Positions 1-11,712 of a stretch of 64,000 nt of DNA are shown here, one piece after another. Both the position numbers and the translations under genes were made by a program. The notes beneath the pieces are model-generated. The model did not search any database. It was given only the letters and a program-made list of their open reading frames with translations, and was not told where the DNA came from. Every line of letters starts with the position of its first letter. Position 1 is the stretch's first letter. Source of the DNA: Halichondria panicea (lineage: Eukaryota; Porifera; Demospongiae; Suberitida; Halichondriidae); the NCBI RefSeq assembly GCF_963675165.1, contig NC_087393.1, positions 3,973,502 through 4,037,501 on the forward strand, in the 5' to 3' direction.

Positions 1-3000
1 ACTATATATACATGTGCATGCATGCATGCATGCAACAAAGTAACTTTTCAAGATGGATGATTCGATGGCGAGTCATGAATGGCTATTATAAGTTAATGAG
101 ACTACTCAGTGATGAGCTTACACACTCACCCTAGTGTTCCAACTGTTCCGTATCGAGTATAGGTTGAGAACCCTATAGTTGACGACAAGCCACCCTTGCA
201 TCATTTATACCGAATCTGTCATCACACACTGCCCCCCATTGTCCATTGTAATATACCTCCAGTCTGCCAGAGGAGCCTCCTGTTTGGCCTGAGCTGCCTA
301 CCAGCCTCAGGTCTCCATCTGAGGGGGAAAAAAACAGCGAAGAATACAAATTAAGGACTGCATGGTTTTGTAATGTCAAGCATTCAGATGCGTAAAAGGA
401 CTGTAGTAATGTCACACTATATTCGTATATATAATTACTTGCAGTACAGATCAAGGCCACGTCTTGTGTGTGGGTGCAATCTTCAACTCCAATAGTGTTA
501 GCTGGACAATTAACGAGTCTGCTCTTAGTTCCTAAACAAAGAAGCTCGTCCAGCCATGTTGGAGAGTCTGATGAAATTTCATTGAAACTGTACAATAAAG
601 TAAATCTTCAAGATTGATAATTTGATGCAAGTTGTGAAATATGCATGGTTAACATTAATTGTTGATCATGCACTCAATGATGATCTTATAAATTATCTCA
701 CCCTAGCGTTCCAACTGTTCCGTATCTAGTGTAGGTTAAGAACCCTAGTTGACGACAAGCCACTCTTGCATCATTTGGACTGAAATGGTCGTCACACACT
801 GCCCCCCATTGTCCATTATTATAGACCTCCAAGTCTGCCAGAAGAGCCTCCTATTTGGCCTGAGTTGCCTACCAGCCTCAGGTCTCCATCTGAAGGGTAT
901 ACAGAGACTTTAATACCTCAGGCTGGCTATAATTATCATTCAAAGTAGTTTTATATGTGTTTGATGAAGCTCAACTTGTTATGATACTGAATATCAGCAG
1001 GAAAACTATGAATCCGTTTAAAATAAAAATATGTATGAGAATATAATTATAGTCCCTACAGAAATGATATCAGTAAAAAATAGTGAGTTTCTAAATTGTC
1101 TTTTTAATGTGCGTGCATGGATATCTCATGCAGATATTGGTTTGAACTATAGCCCTGTTTACACCACATCTAATCCAGGTTGAATCCGGATTTAATCCGG
1201 GTCAGATTTTTCTGAGTAGTGAGCATAGTAAAATGACCACTAATTTCATTTGGCTGATAAAAAGCTGTGGGCTTACTCTAGAAACACCCACGAATATGTA
1301 CAACACCTCAGAACTAGAGCACTAAAGTGCAAACCCTCGGCCGGCTGGTGACATGATTAAGAAACCATATATAAAAACAGATGCTGAGTTTTAGTGGTAC
1401 ATATGCACTGTGGATCACAGCAAAGAAGCTTAGAGTCTCAGAGAAGTATGGCTCCTGTAGAGTAGCTAGGACCTAGCAGTCTGCTACAGAGACAGCAAGC
1501 CAGACACAATTCTAGCTTTCTATTTTAGCGACCCCTTTCCATTGTTCCTGGTACGGGATCACTTCAGCTGTAAATACGTAGGGTGCCTCTAATAAAGGCT
1601 GTGTAGTTGCCAACGTGTAAATTCAAGATTTTTAGCTTTTGCTCACTTTTATTCGACAACGAAGCTTTAACATCAAAATCTGCCAAATTTAAAACTACTA
1701 CCTTGTTGTTTTGAGGCTATCCATGGTATAAACACAGTGCTATTGCATCGAGGTGAGTAGACTCAGAATACACAGACAGACAGACAGACAGACAGACAGA
1801 CTGACTGACTAATATAACCCGTGGCGCCGCGGCGCGCCTCGGGTTAATAAGCCCTCTGCGCTTACTCACAGCTAAATTAAGGATAAGGGCCGTTTACACG
1901 AACGCGGTTAGGTTTAATCCGGATTCCAACCCAAATTAAAGGTCTGATGTAAACGGGGCTTATGCCCTTGGGTACAAATCCAATGCACCCTATTATAGTA
2001 TAGTATATATGCATGGTACAACTATTACATTCGTGTACATAACATAACACACACACACACACACCATCACCCCACATACACCGCCCCTATGCATATACAC
2101 ATGCATTGGAACTGTACATATATTACTATACTGCATGCACCTCACTATATTCATATAATCATCCTTACTTGCAGTACAGACCAAGACCACATCTTGGGTG
2201 TGGGTACAATCTTCAACTCCGATAGTGTTAGCGGGACAATCCATAAGTATTCTCTCAGTTCCTAAGCAATGAAGCTCATTCAGCCATGTCCGGGTGGAAT
2301 TTGAAGGCTGGGAGAAACTGTATATAGTGTAGAAAAGGATTATCTTAATTGTACTATAAATATAATTATGGTTGGTGAAGATTGGAAGAACAGTAAGAGG
2401 AACTGGATCCACTAAAATTAGTCATAAATGTACATGCACTCACCCTAATGTTTCTACTCTTCCATACTTGGTATAGTCTGTGTACCCTAGCTGACGACAA
2501 GCCACTCTTGCATCATTTGGACCAAAGCTGTCATCACACACTGTCTCCCACTGATCAATATTAAAGAACTCCAGTCTACCAGAGGAGGCTACCCAAGTGG
2601 TAGCAGGATTCACTAGTCTCAAAACTCCATCTAAATTTGTAAGATGCATGAAGTATGTAACTATTGAAAGTGTATAACATCACTCACTTATTGCACACAC
2701 TAATGCCACATCATCAGAACGGTCACAATTATGAACTCCGGTAGGATTTTGTGGGCATTCATCCAGTCTGCTTTCAGAACCATTGCAGCGAAGGTTGTCC
2801 AACCATGTTGGAGTGGATTCTGACGCTGCTAGGTCACCAGAACTATTATATTAGTAAAGGAATTGTAATCGTAAGAGTGATAATAGTAATCCATTTTATT
2901 TTAATGCAAGCATAAGTATTGATATACTTACTTCCGTATGATTCCATATACTACATAACCTAGGAAACCAAGCTGACGACAAGCAACAAGTGCACCAGCT

Positions 3001-3140
3001 GGACCAAATCCATCCTGACACACTGTCCCCCATTGTCCACTATAGTAGACCTCCAGTCTACCAACTCCTCTGCCTCCTGTTAAACCTGACGTATCTATCA
3101 GCCTCACATCTCCACTCAATTGTCCTGTATGCATGAACAA
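1..3140 (-). CDS. Tandem SRCR-domain protein, 3' part (partial; possibly a pseudogene)
   Basis: Four scavenger receptor cysteine-rich (SRCR) repeats run 5' to 3' on the minus strand, each split over two exons. Approximate exons are 2932-3125 and 2688-2826 (repeat A), 2450-2640 and 2175-2315 (B), 707-893 and 448-591 (C), and 124-321 (first half of D; the rest lies left of the window). The first-half exons show the SRCR start pattern GRLEVYY..QWGTVC.D.F...DA.VACRQLG. The second-half exons show W(L/I)..L.C.G.E..L..CP....G...C.H..DV.LVC. SRCR domains are extracellular, disulphide-rich ligand-binding modules, expanded in sponges. No signal peptide or membrane segment is visible, so the 5' end is not placed. 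Repeats C and D are near-duplicates and each has a frame-disrupting insertion, so at least the 3' part may be decayed. Confidence 0.7.
1150..1962. mobile_element. Inverted-repeat (MITE-like) element inside an SRCR intron
   Basis: The ends are imperfect inverted repeats: TAGCCCTGTTTACACC at 1150 and the reverse complement of TAAGCCCCGTTTACATC ending at 1962. Both continue into a related AATCCGG-containing arm. The interior has no coding potential but carries a (CAGA)n microsatellite near 1778-1805. It separates SRCR repeats B and C. Confidence 0.5.
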
Positions 3141-3774
3141 TATACAACACTGATAATATTATCTAAGTTCACAATTATCGGTAGGCCACATCAATCACAT
3201 AATTAAAATTTAAAAGGCTTCTTGGCTTCTTTCACTTTTAATGTGTTGACCCAATAATCTCATACACTGATTATCGCAGCTAGTAATAGCCCTGTTTTGT
3301 TAAGCATAACTTTCAATGTTGACTTATATCTCATTAATTCTCGCAATTGCAATTAACACAAACATGTCGGGATGGTAACAATACATTATCAATAGATGTT
3401 GGCATGTGTACTGGCGTGATTGTTCATGATTTATCCTGTTCTATCCTGTTTTATCCTGATGTACTATTTATCATGTGTCATACCATACATTTACGCTATT
3501 GTGTAATTCACAGTTTTTCTTTGTGGTTGTTTATTCTCACATTGATCATGCATCCTTGTTTCTGGATCATTCTAGAATTATTCTCGATCACACCCCCCTG
3601 GGACCTGACTCTTATAAATAGTTGTCCATCCATTACCTTTTTTGTTGTTGGTTTTTGAGTTGCTGTCTTTGTATAGTTTGCTGATACTATTCCCTTATTG
3701 TAAATTTACTATATGAAAGAAAAATGTTTATTGGCAGTCAATCTCAACAATAGTAATAGTCTAGTCTGTATGGG

Positions 3775-4178
3775 TGACAAGGCCTAGGAAAACAACCCTT
3801 ATGGAGCAAACTAATTAATTGTATTTTATTGCTTAATTAAATAAAGCAGTGCTTAAGCTTCAAATTGATTACAATATCACTCACTACCCCAAAATATTTT
3901 CGGGTGAAAGGGGGACAGTATTGACCTACCGTTTTGAGAAACTAATGTTCGAAGTTCTATCCGCATACAAGAACAGCATGAAAAAATTCAATGGCTGCCT
4001 TGTAACGGCTATACAAAAAAATGTTCGGATAAAAAAATTTTTTTTTAGTTAGAGGAGATATTGAAGTTACTTCTTATGAAAGAAAACCAAAATCCTAAAA
4101 TAGCTCTAATATTTTACTTTGTAGTGTACTGAACATTATTAGTTTGCTCCATAAGGGTTGTTTTCCTAGGCCCTGTCA
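3775..4178. mobile_element. MITE-like element with about 40-bp terminal inverted repeats
   Basis: The left end starts TGACAAGGCCTAGGAAAAC. The right end is its near-perfect reverse complement ending CCTAGGCCCTGTCA; matching continues through a GGAGCAAACTAAT stretch for about 40 bases. The 404-bp body lacks a transposase and contains AT-rich runs. It looks non-autonomous. Confidence 0.8.
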
Positions 4179-4227
4179 CAATTATTTGGTTGCAAGAAGA
4201 CAATAGAGATCTCGCTCTTATAATTAT

Positions 4228-4570
4228 TATGCCTCGAGGCGTAGCCGCACGAGGGATACGGTAAAGCTGACTGTGTGTTTGTGTGTGTGTCTGTGTGTGT
4301 GTCTGTTCCAGCTGTAACTGCTCAACGGTTGCAATGCGACGAAAGCTAACAGCTTCTATAGGCTTCTAGCCACGTTCTCTTGGATTTTGATTCGTGGATT
4401 AGCAAACTAAAGTTTCTTTCTCGAGTTATGGCTAGTTTGACTCACATTGAAGGCTGTTGCAGTCTCTTCAGAATCTTTCATAGCATCATCTGTCCGCACA
4501 AACTTTCTATTCAACATATGAGTTGGCCTTGCACTAAAGCGCTAGCTTTTTGTTAGCTACAATACTCAGA
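4228..4570 (+). repeat. Dispersed repeat, copy 1 (also near 8160-8420, 11420-11560, 36813-38440)
   Basis: A segment with GT-rich sequence, then a stretch like CTATAGGCTTCTAG followed by TCTTGGATTTTGATTCGTGG and a CTCGAGTTATG block, recurs several times in the window in both orientations. It has no coding capacity. Probably a fragment of a noncoding transposable element family. Confidence 0.6.
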
Positions 4571-4707
4571 AAATATCTGTTAAAACAGCTAGCTAGCAGT
4601 AGCCATTTGTGAAAATTGATCTCTTTGGACACACCCTTTAATTATTCCTGTGGATGTAATGCGCATGCGCGCTCATTCCCCATGTGTGAGAAATAATATC
4701 CAAGATC

Positions 4708-4938
4708 CAGATCCAGATCCTCCTGGCAGAATCATCTTTGTCTTGAAGGCCTGGTAAGCCACCATATAACAATATAGATAACAATATGCATGTACACAGG
4801 TCTTTTCTTCTTAGATATTATATACACTGAACTACACAGATCCTGGAAGAATCAATTTTCTTCTTTCTTGAGGTCCTGGTAAGCCACATAATACAGCAAT
4901 AGATGCATGTAAATAAGTCTTTTCTTCTCAGTGACTTT
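4708..4938 (+). repeat. Imperfect tandem duplication (about 115-bp unit, two copies)
   Basis: Two consecutive units share AGATCCT..(G)GAAGAATCA, CCTGGTAAGCCA and GTCTTTTCTTCT in the same order. The units have diverged by small indels. No function is suggested. Confidence 0.5.
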
Positions 4939-6661
4939 ATATAGATAAGCTAACTTTAATATTCATTATAGAAACTAATATAACACTCTAATACTTTTCA
5001 GCGAAAGCAAAAACATGGCGAGAGGCATTAGCACAGCGCCAGCTTGAACACTAGTTATACTATCATTATAACCTTATAATACCGTACTTCACAACAAAAA
5101 CAATCATGCACACAATCAATTATACAGAGTAGAAGAGAGTACCACACAAGATGGTACCAATTAATAAATATATCATCACTTGAACATGCATACATACTTG
5201 GTCTTATGAATTCATACAATTATGCACCTTTACAGTGCCCATTTGGAGCTATAAGCTTATAATAATTATGGCTTGTTTAAGACAGAGATTATTAGACACG
5301 TTTAAGTAAATACCATGCAGAAGTATCTATTTAATTAATCATAATTATTATTTATTTAGCATAAGCTCACCTCCAACAGCCCAAACCAGGCTCATGACAA
5401 TAACTGAGATCCACAGTGAGTAATTCATCATTGGTATGGGTAATGCTTCTTGGAATTCAGTATGAAGGTCACAAATCACAACTTTACGCATTAGCTCTAG
5501 ATCTATATACAATTGTACAGTGTGTCTCACCTGCGCGCATGTGCATTAAATTCTGCAGGATTGACAAAAAATTATAGATCTACACCATGCACACACAGAG
5601 TTTCTCATAGGGACCTTCCCCACATGCATGTGTTCCATTGCGATATCCAGTAGATCTGTAGCCTATGGATATTAATGGAAGTAGCCTAAGACTACTACAT
5701 GGTGTTATATATAACCCAAGATCTAGATCTACTTCTTCTACAACAATGAGTATACTGTGTACTGTCAGAAGGAACACAAATAGTGTATAGAAAGTGTTAG
5801 TAATAATTATTTAGTTTCCCTGTCAAAGCTTATTGCAGTGCAATGACTAGCTATGCATTTTACCCAACCTGTCACTTTTATGTGTGAATTCTTATTTCTT
5901 ATTCTATTGCACAATGACTGTGCATTTTACCCAATTCTAAAATCCCTTATCAACAGTAGGCCACTCGACTGTACATGTTCATGACGTTGTAACGGATTGG
6001 AGTTATGCACTCGCTGAAATTCTTGTTTCTTCGCTTTTTCGCACTTTTCTTTTCCTGGCAATCCTAGCAACATTCACATTGCAAATGTTTTTTAGTTTGG
6101 ATTCCCTTTCTTTTTTATTACAGTAGTACATACATTAATTGTGACATTGATTAATTTATCATCATCCTGTAATCTTGTTGAAGATACATAAGTGGTTGTT
6201 GGACAGAAGTATATATTATACTCCTCAATAATGAAAGTGAAATACCTAAGAGGAACACCAAGAAGCAAGAGAAGTTCAAGAAGAGAAGACAGGACTGCAT
6301 GGAATAAACATTATTCATTTATCTATAGATGTGATAAATGGCAGCCATGTTTATACTGTAGATGTACTTCCAAGTGCAAAAGCATGGAGGCCTATGGCTA
6401 TGGTATGTCCAGTCAGTGCATACATAAATAGCATACCTGAAGCTAGCATACATTTACACAGATAAAAGGCTAGATCTAACTATATAATAAGCTATCTGTC
6501 CAGTCAATTTCTTGATTTAGCCTTTCCCTGCAGAAATAGAGCAGTCTGAACAGAGTCAAAATTTGTGCAATAGTTAATTGAAAACACACACAACTGCACT
6601 GTCAATCCTATGTACAACCTAGACTAATCTACAGAGAGTGCCATGCACTCATAGTACTTAG

Positions 6662-6977
6662 CTAGTCTCGCTGGGCGGTAACACCCCGTATATTTTCCTA
6701 TTATAGCATAAAATGAACGTGAAAAGAACTCTAGCAAAGGCTAATTTTAGTGTTGAACCATACCTGGCTGCGAATGAACTCGGTTACAAGGAGCTCAGAC
6801 CAAGCAAAGATATAGGAGGGACCAAGCAAGAGCTAGCTAGCTGCGAATGAAAATATTTGCTACATGTGAATTGGAATTTGGTTAATTAACAAATATCTTG
6901 CACGTGACTACATTCCTCAGTGCCATGGAATTGCAATAGTGACCAGACGTTCCCTCTAGGACTGCTCGCGAGACTAG
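6662..6977. mobile_element. Short inverted-repeat element with CTAGTCTCGC ends
   Basis: Starts with CTAGTCTCGC and ends with GCGAGACTAG. The interior is noncoding. It sits directly beside a second hairpin element at 6982-7058, so two foldback elements are adjacent. Confidence 0.45.
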
Positions 6978-6981
6978 TACT

Positions 6982-7058
6982 TAGCCTCGTTCCCAGGCCG
7001 ATCTGTCTCCAATTGAACGCTAGGTAGAATTGGAGACAGATGCCTGGGAACGAGGCTA
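6982..7058. repeat. Near-perfect hairpin / foldback element
   Basis: The arms TAGCCTCGTTCCCAGGC and GCCTGGGAACGAGGCTA, continued by ATCTGTCTCCAATT and its complement, form a stem of about 30 bp with a short loop. It lies about 130 bp upstream of the Reeler-domain gene start. Confidence 0.7.
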
Positions 7059-7190
7059 GTACAATAGTAATTATAAAGGCCACAAAACGACAGCCCCCCC
7101 CATAAGTATTTCCTCCCAAACACAAGTTGAGTTTTTGATCTACTGAGAAGCCATTTTCTATAGATAGTTTAACAGTATAATTATCTGTGC

Positions 7191-8103
7191 ATGATCATGA
7201 AGCTGCTTGTCTGCACCTCCTTGCTGTTGTGCTCTATGGTACTCTTGGTGGAGTGTTACCCCGATGGTGCTCCTGAAGAATCATGCAAAACCCTTGCTCC
7301 GTCTTCCGAAAAGCATGACGCACGTCCCCAAACAACAACAAGTCCTTATTCTCTTAACATTTCAGGCTTCAATGACGGAGAAGGCTATCATTACGAGCTT
7401 GGAAAAACTTACCAATGTAAGTATATAAGTATAGTACATGTCAAGTGAAACCTTGATCTATAAGATATAATTATCTATATGAAGCGTGGCATTTGGTTCA
7501 ACCATATTATACATTTCAACTGACTGATGTTTTCACCACACAGTGACTCTGCTTGGAGTGGACAAACATCCTTTCAAAGGGTTCTTTGTGGAGGCTCGAG
7601 AGAAGAAATCTAGTAATGAAACAAGGCCGACTGGGAAGTTCACCGTGATGCAGGGAGACTCAGTCAGCAGACTCAGCAGTTGCTCTGTCCGTACCGTAAG
7701 TATTATTGTACAGTGTTTCCACCCCCAAAAGTTACTTCCTATGGGATCCCCAAATAAAAGACAACATCTCTTTTATTATACAACAATTGAAACTGAGTCA
7801 AAATCATTTTATTCGGAGGTTACACTGTAATCTCCCTTTATTATATAATGCTTTTTGGTTGTAGGATGGGATCACACAGAAATCTGCTGTAGAAAAGGTA
7901 GCTGTCACTTTTGAGTGGACGGCGCCTACACTGGGAGTGGGAGACATTAACTTTGAGTAAGTAACGGAATATCATTATTAACCCTATAATTATTATACAA
8001 TGAGTCCACTTCCAGCTTAATTGTCTGTATAGGTTTGCAGTTGTTCAAGTGAAGAAGATTTACTGGGCACACCAGTTAACTGCTTCGATCAAGCAAAAGC
8101 CAA
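7191..8103 (+). CDS. Small secreted Reeler (reelin N-terminal-like) domain protein, 3' end unresolved
   Basis: Four exons, 7191-7415, 7544-7695, 7865-7956 and 8033-8103, join in frame at canonical GT..AG sites. The ATG at 7191 opens a signal peptide (hydrophobic to about residue 20) followed by YPDGAP..SC, the usual start of Reeler domains. Further Reeler features are the PQ....SPY segment, the Y.L.L.G....FKGFFVEAR core, and the VTFEWTAP and VVQ..KIYWA strands. In reelin, spondin, ferric-chelate-reductase-like and insect defence-like proteins this is a compact extracellular beta-sandwich domain; in the small forms it makes up most of the protein. Exon 4 ends in AAGCCAA before GTAAGT and no final exon was identified, because the sequence beyond is repeat-derived. 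The alternative is read-through to a stop at 8234, which would add a repeat-encoded tail. Confidence 0.72.
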
Positions 8104-8639
8104 GTAAGTCTGCATGTACTATAGTTAATGGACCATTGCGACGTAAACGGTGCATTCACTGGTTTGTAGTTTGCAGCTTCTTGCAGCTACCAATACTGAG
8201 CTATCGCTCTAGTGTAAAACTAACCACTAAGTAGAATAGCAACCTTCTACAAACAGATTTGCTATTCCTGATTCTGCAATGGCCTTCAATGTACTGGTAA
8301 GCAAAACTAGCCATTACTCGAGAACAAAGCCTTTGTTTGCAAGATATAATTATTGCTAAAAGCTTATAGAATCACTTAAACTGTACTCTATTGGAACTAT
8401 GGAGGGCAGTTGTAGTAAGTTCTATGGCTTAAAAATGATGACCGCCATGCATGCAACCGTGCTCTAAATGCTCTAACTACCAGTACTCTAACTACCGGTG
8501 CTCTAACTACCATACGGCTGTGGTTTACTACAGTTGTAGATCCTAGTCTATGAAATTGTCAGCATAGTTTTCCTTTGATCTCTATGGCTTCTGTTCTACA
8601 AATAGTATTGTTGCCTTTGAATAGCAGTGCCAGTATATA

Positions 8640-9010
8640 TGCATGGGGTAAAGTGACCTTCTGAGACCTGAGCCCACCCTCTAACAAAATCGTTGCTTTT
8701 ATAGTGACACACTCACTACGGCATTTGTGGTTCCTGTGGGATATTTACTATGGTTATACTATACAGTATTCCAGCCGCCAAAAACAGAACAAAACTACCG
8801 AAGTTTTTTTTTCCATATCTATGCAGCAAGTGGTTTCTATGCTGGTTTCCATGCATATGTAATGGTTTTCAAGGCAACAAAATTATGTTATTACATGGCA
8901 ATTTGTGCCACAAGCATTTTATTGGCCTGGTAGTAGATTGTGGTCAAGGCTTTAGGCCCAGATCATTACTACTACAAGGGCCAATAAACAGCTTGTGGCA
9001 CTCATAGCCA
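8640..9010 (+). repeat. Foldback repeat, copy 1 (inverted partner at 10330-10690)
   Basis: It shares in order: a GTGACCTT..GACCTGAG block, TTTTATAGTGACACACT, a TGGTTCCTG block, a GGTTTCTATGCTGG block, and a palindromic core in which GCCACAAGC and GGCCAATAAA face each other. The copy at 10330-10690 carries the same blocks inverted. A third partial copy with ATAGGGACACACTCAA lies near 10050. Confidence 0.6.
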
Positions 9011-9067
9011 TGTAATAACTACAGTACTTTTCGAATATCATTCAAAGTTGACTGTTGCACAGGCCTA

Positions 9068-9280
9068 TACCGTATAGCGGGTAATTTTCGGGGGACAAAA
9101 TATTCATGGTTCAGCAATATTGAGACATTTCTTGGGTAATATTTTTGTGGCAGCTGCTTGCACTGCAGGTAAAGGTAGGCAAGGTCGCTTCATTCGTGGG
9201 TAAAATATTCGTGGTCAGACCTCCAACCATGAAAACAACAAATATTTTGCCCCTACGAAAATTACCCGCTATATACGGTA
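9068..9280. mobile_element. MITE with TACCGTAT termini and TA target duplication
   Basis: The 213-bp element begins TACCGTATAGCGGGTAATTT and ends with the complement AAATTACCCGCTATATACGGTA. TA dinucleotides flank both ends, as in Tc1/mariner-type insertions. The interior repeats AAATATTC/GTGG motifs and has no coding capacity. Confidence 0.85.
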
Positions 9281-10329
9281 TATCTAGGCAGCTGTCACAG
9301 CTTTGTGGTTTATAGTGGCTTGTTATTGTGAGTACTCATTTCAACAGTTAAATGATCTTCAACCTACTTGAAAAGCACTGTAATACTAGGCATTATACTA
9401 CTATATAATTGTAGTGTGTTCACTTATGGGTTGGGGTTATATATAGGGCTAGTTGGAAGCTCAGGTACCATGGAAATCTACTTGAAGTCATACAGTTGCA
9501 TGACTGATTGTGCATTCAAATTTAGTGCATGCAATATAGTAGCTACTTTTTTGATTCTCCAATATACACGTGCACGCACACTCAATAACAGGTGCCCTCT
9601 GAGATGACCCTGCTGAAAGCAAAGCAAGAAATTAAGAAAGAGGAGTGATCACATTAACGTTAATTTGTAGTATCGTATATAGGAACTGTTGATTCTAGTA
9701 CTGATTATAGGTTCTTTCTGTGCAGATCCCTTGTGCCTAGCTATAAGGGCCTGATCCATGCAGGTGGCTCTATTATGTATAGGATGTCTCAGTTGCCTTT
9801 TGACCTCTGAGATCAAAGGAAGTGCAGTGCCATATTGCACTATGGGATAGCGACCTTTAAGATTTAAATATTCATAGTGATACAGTGGCACAAACAACAG
9901 CTGTACAATAAGTGACTTGCTGTCTCTGACAGTTGCCTTTTGACGTCTGAGATCAAAGAAAATAATTATGGCATATTGTACTGTGCGAAACTGACCTTTC
10001 GAGACCTGACCCCACACGTACACTACACCCAAAACTTCAAAACATTGATTTTATAGGGACACACTCAATCTCCAAGGCATTTGTGATGTCAGGAGTGATA
10101 TAAATACACTCCTGGTGGTCTGAGGGATACCAAGCATGTGCAACAAAGTAGTTAATATATTACATCGCAATTTGTATCACGAACAGATTATTGGCCGTGT
10201 AGATAGCGGTCAAGGGCCCACTAGGCAATAATAAGCACCGAAAGACAAAAGTGGTCTGGTGTGACCGGTTTGGCCTGACCAACCGGAGATTTTCCGCCGG
10301 TCTTGTCAGTTGATCACAATATGGAGGTT

Positions 10330-10690
10330 AAGTAATAGTTATTACATGGCTGAATGCCACAAGCTGTTTATTGGCCTGGTAGTAGATTGTGGTCAAGGGC
10401 CAATAAACTGCTTGTGGCAGGAATTGCCATGTAATAATTAATTTGTTGCCTTAAAAACCAACTTCTACATATAGAAACCAGCATAGAAACCACTTGCGAC
10501 ATCTATTACTTATTGTACAGTAAGTGCATCGAAACAATCATGCATATGTTGTTCAGTACATTTACCACAGGAACCATAAGTGTATCATTCAGTGTGTCAC
10601 TATAAAAGTAATGATTTGCAGTATTGGGTGGAGGTGCGCTCAGGTCACAAAAAGGTCACTTTGACCCAGTGCAACATGCCATACATTGGC
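10330..10690 (-). repeat. Foldback repeat, copy 2 (inverted relative to 8640-9010)
   Basis: Same blocks as the copy at 8640-9010 in reverse order and orientation, including a GCCACAAGC/GCTTGTGGC palindrome around 10360-10415 and TGTGTCACTATAAAA near 10600. Confidence 0.6.
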
Positions 10691-10766
10691 CCTACAATAT
10701 GCCATATCAGAGTACGAAGCCCATTATAATTAATAGGGCAATTCACTTCCCTAGTTAAGAAGGTGA

Positions 10767-10896
10767 GAGGTCACCACTAACTCGGAAGTGAGGCCATGTA
10801 AGTATTACCGCTTCAACTTCATTTAATCGGCTTCACTTCCAAGTCGCGTTACTTCCACGTGGCCCGTGGCTTCACTTCCGAGTTAGTTGTGACCTC
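10767..10896. mobile_element. Small foldback element
   Basis: The arms GAGGTCACCACTAACTCGG and its near complement CCGAGTTAGTTGTGACCTC bracket about 85 bp that also contains several CTTCACTTCC repeats. No coding potential. Confidence 0.65.
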
Positions 10897-11712
10897 TGTC
10901 AGATTCTTTGTTCCTCCAATTAGTCCCGTATTTTATCTTATTGAACTATCACAAAAAAGGAGAGGCTGCAAAGGAGGCTAGGCTACAAGCACACCCAGAA
11001 TTAGCAGAAAATTATTGCTGAGATAGCATTATTTTGCATAATCGTGAAAACCTAGCTGTAGCTTGTCCCTACAGCCTTTTCAAAGCTTGTATGAGCTAAA
11101 TAAGCAGTTAGCAAAGCTCCAAGATTTATTTGCAGCAAAAAATGACTCGTAGAGCATACATAGCTGGCAATCGAAACCTCCCAAGGAAGAAACCACCTCT
11201 CTATAATGGCCAAAAGGCTGTTCCCCAATTATAGTTTTATGGAGGTTCCACTGTATATGCATGTACTTGAGAATTGGCGTATAATAACATATCTAAACAC
11301 ACATGCATTACTTAATTGCATGTTGTTGGTGGTTGAGACATACACTGCATGTACAGTAGATCCTAGTAGTATCATGTATAGCTTTGCATCGTGTGTTATA
11401 AAATAGCTTTTACTTTCTGTGGATCAGGGCCTCCTCCGCAATGAAGCAAAATCCAAGATATTGTGGCTAGAAGCCTATACATGCATGAATAGTACTGTTA
11501 GTTTTCGTCGCATTGCAAGAGTTAAGCAGTTACAGCTGGAATACACGCACACACACACCATCAGCTTTTCTATATTCTAGGCTTAAGTATGCAGTATGCA
11601 CATTACAATGATGCATGCAATGTATATATACTAGTAAAACTTCAGTACTTTCTATTTCTTATGTCTAATGCAGTACGTGCTTGATACAAGTGTGTGTGCA
11701 CGATATGTAACT

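Larger units (their letters stand above)
3141..7190. other. Intergenic region without a supported gene
   Basis: I find no coding exon with family similarity here. The stretch holds the 3775-4178 inverted-repeat element, a copy of a dispersed repeat at about 4228-4570, an imperfect tandem duplication at 4708-4938, and two short inverted-repeat elements at 6662-7058. Open frames are short and look random. Confidence 0.6.
8104..11712. other. Repeat-rich intergenic region
   Basis: No supported gene. It contains a dispersed-repeat copy (about 8160-8420), two large related foldback segments (about 8640-9010 and 10330-10690, plus a partial copy near 9960-10110), the 9068-9280 and 10767-10896 inverted-repeat elements, and another dispersed-repeat copy in reverse orientation at 11420-11560. 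Confidence 0.6.

Noticed and set aside
6886-7125. Possible SRCR fragment (EECSHVQDI-like residues)
   Set aside because: Only a few residues resemble an SRCR end, and the rest of the frame is encoded by hairpin element sequence; too weak to annotate.
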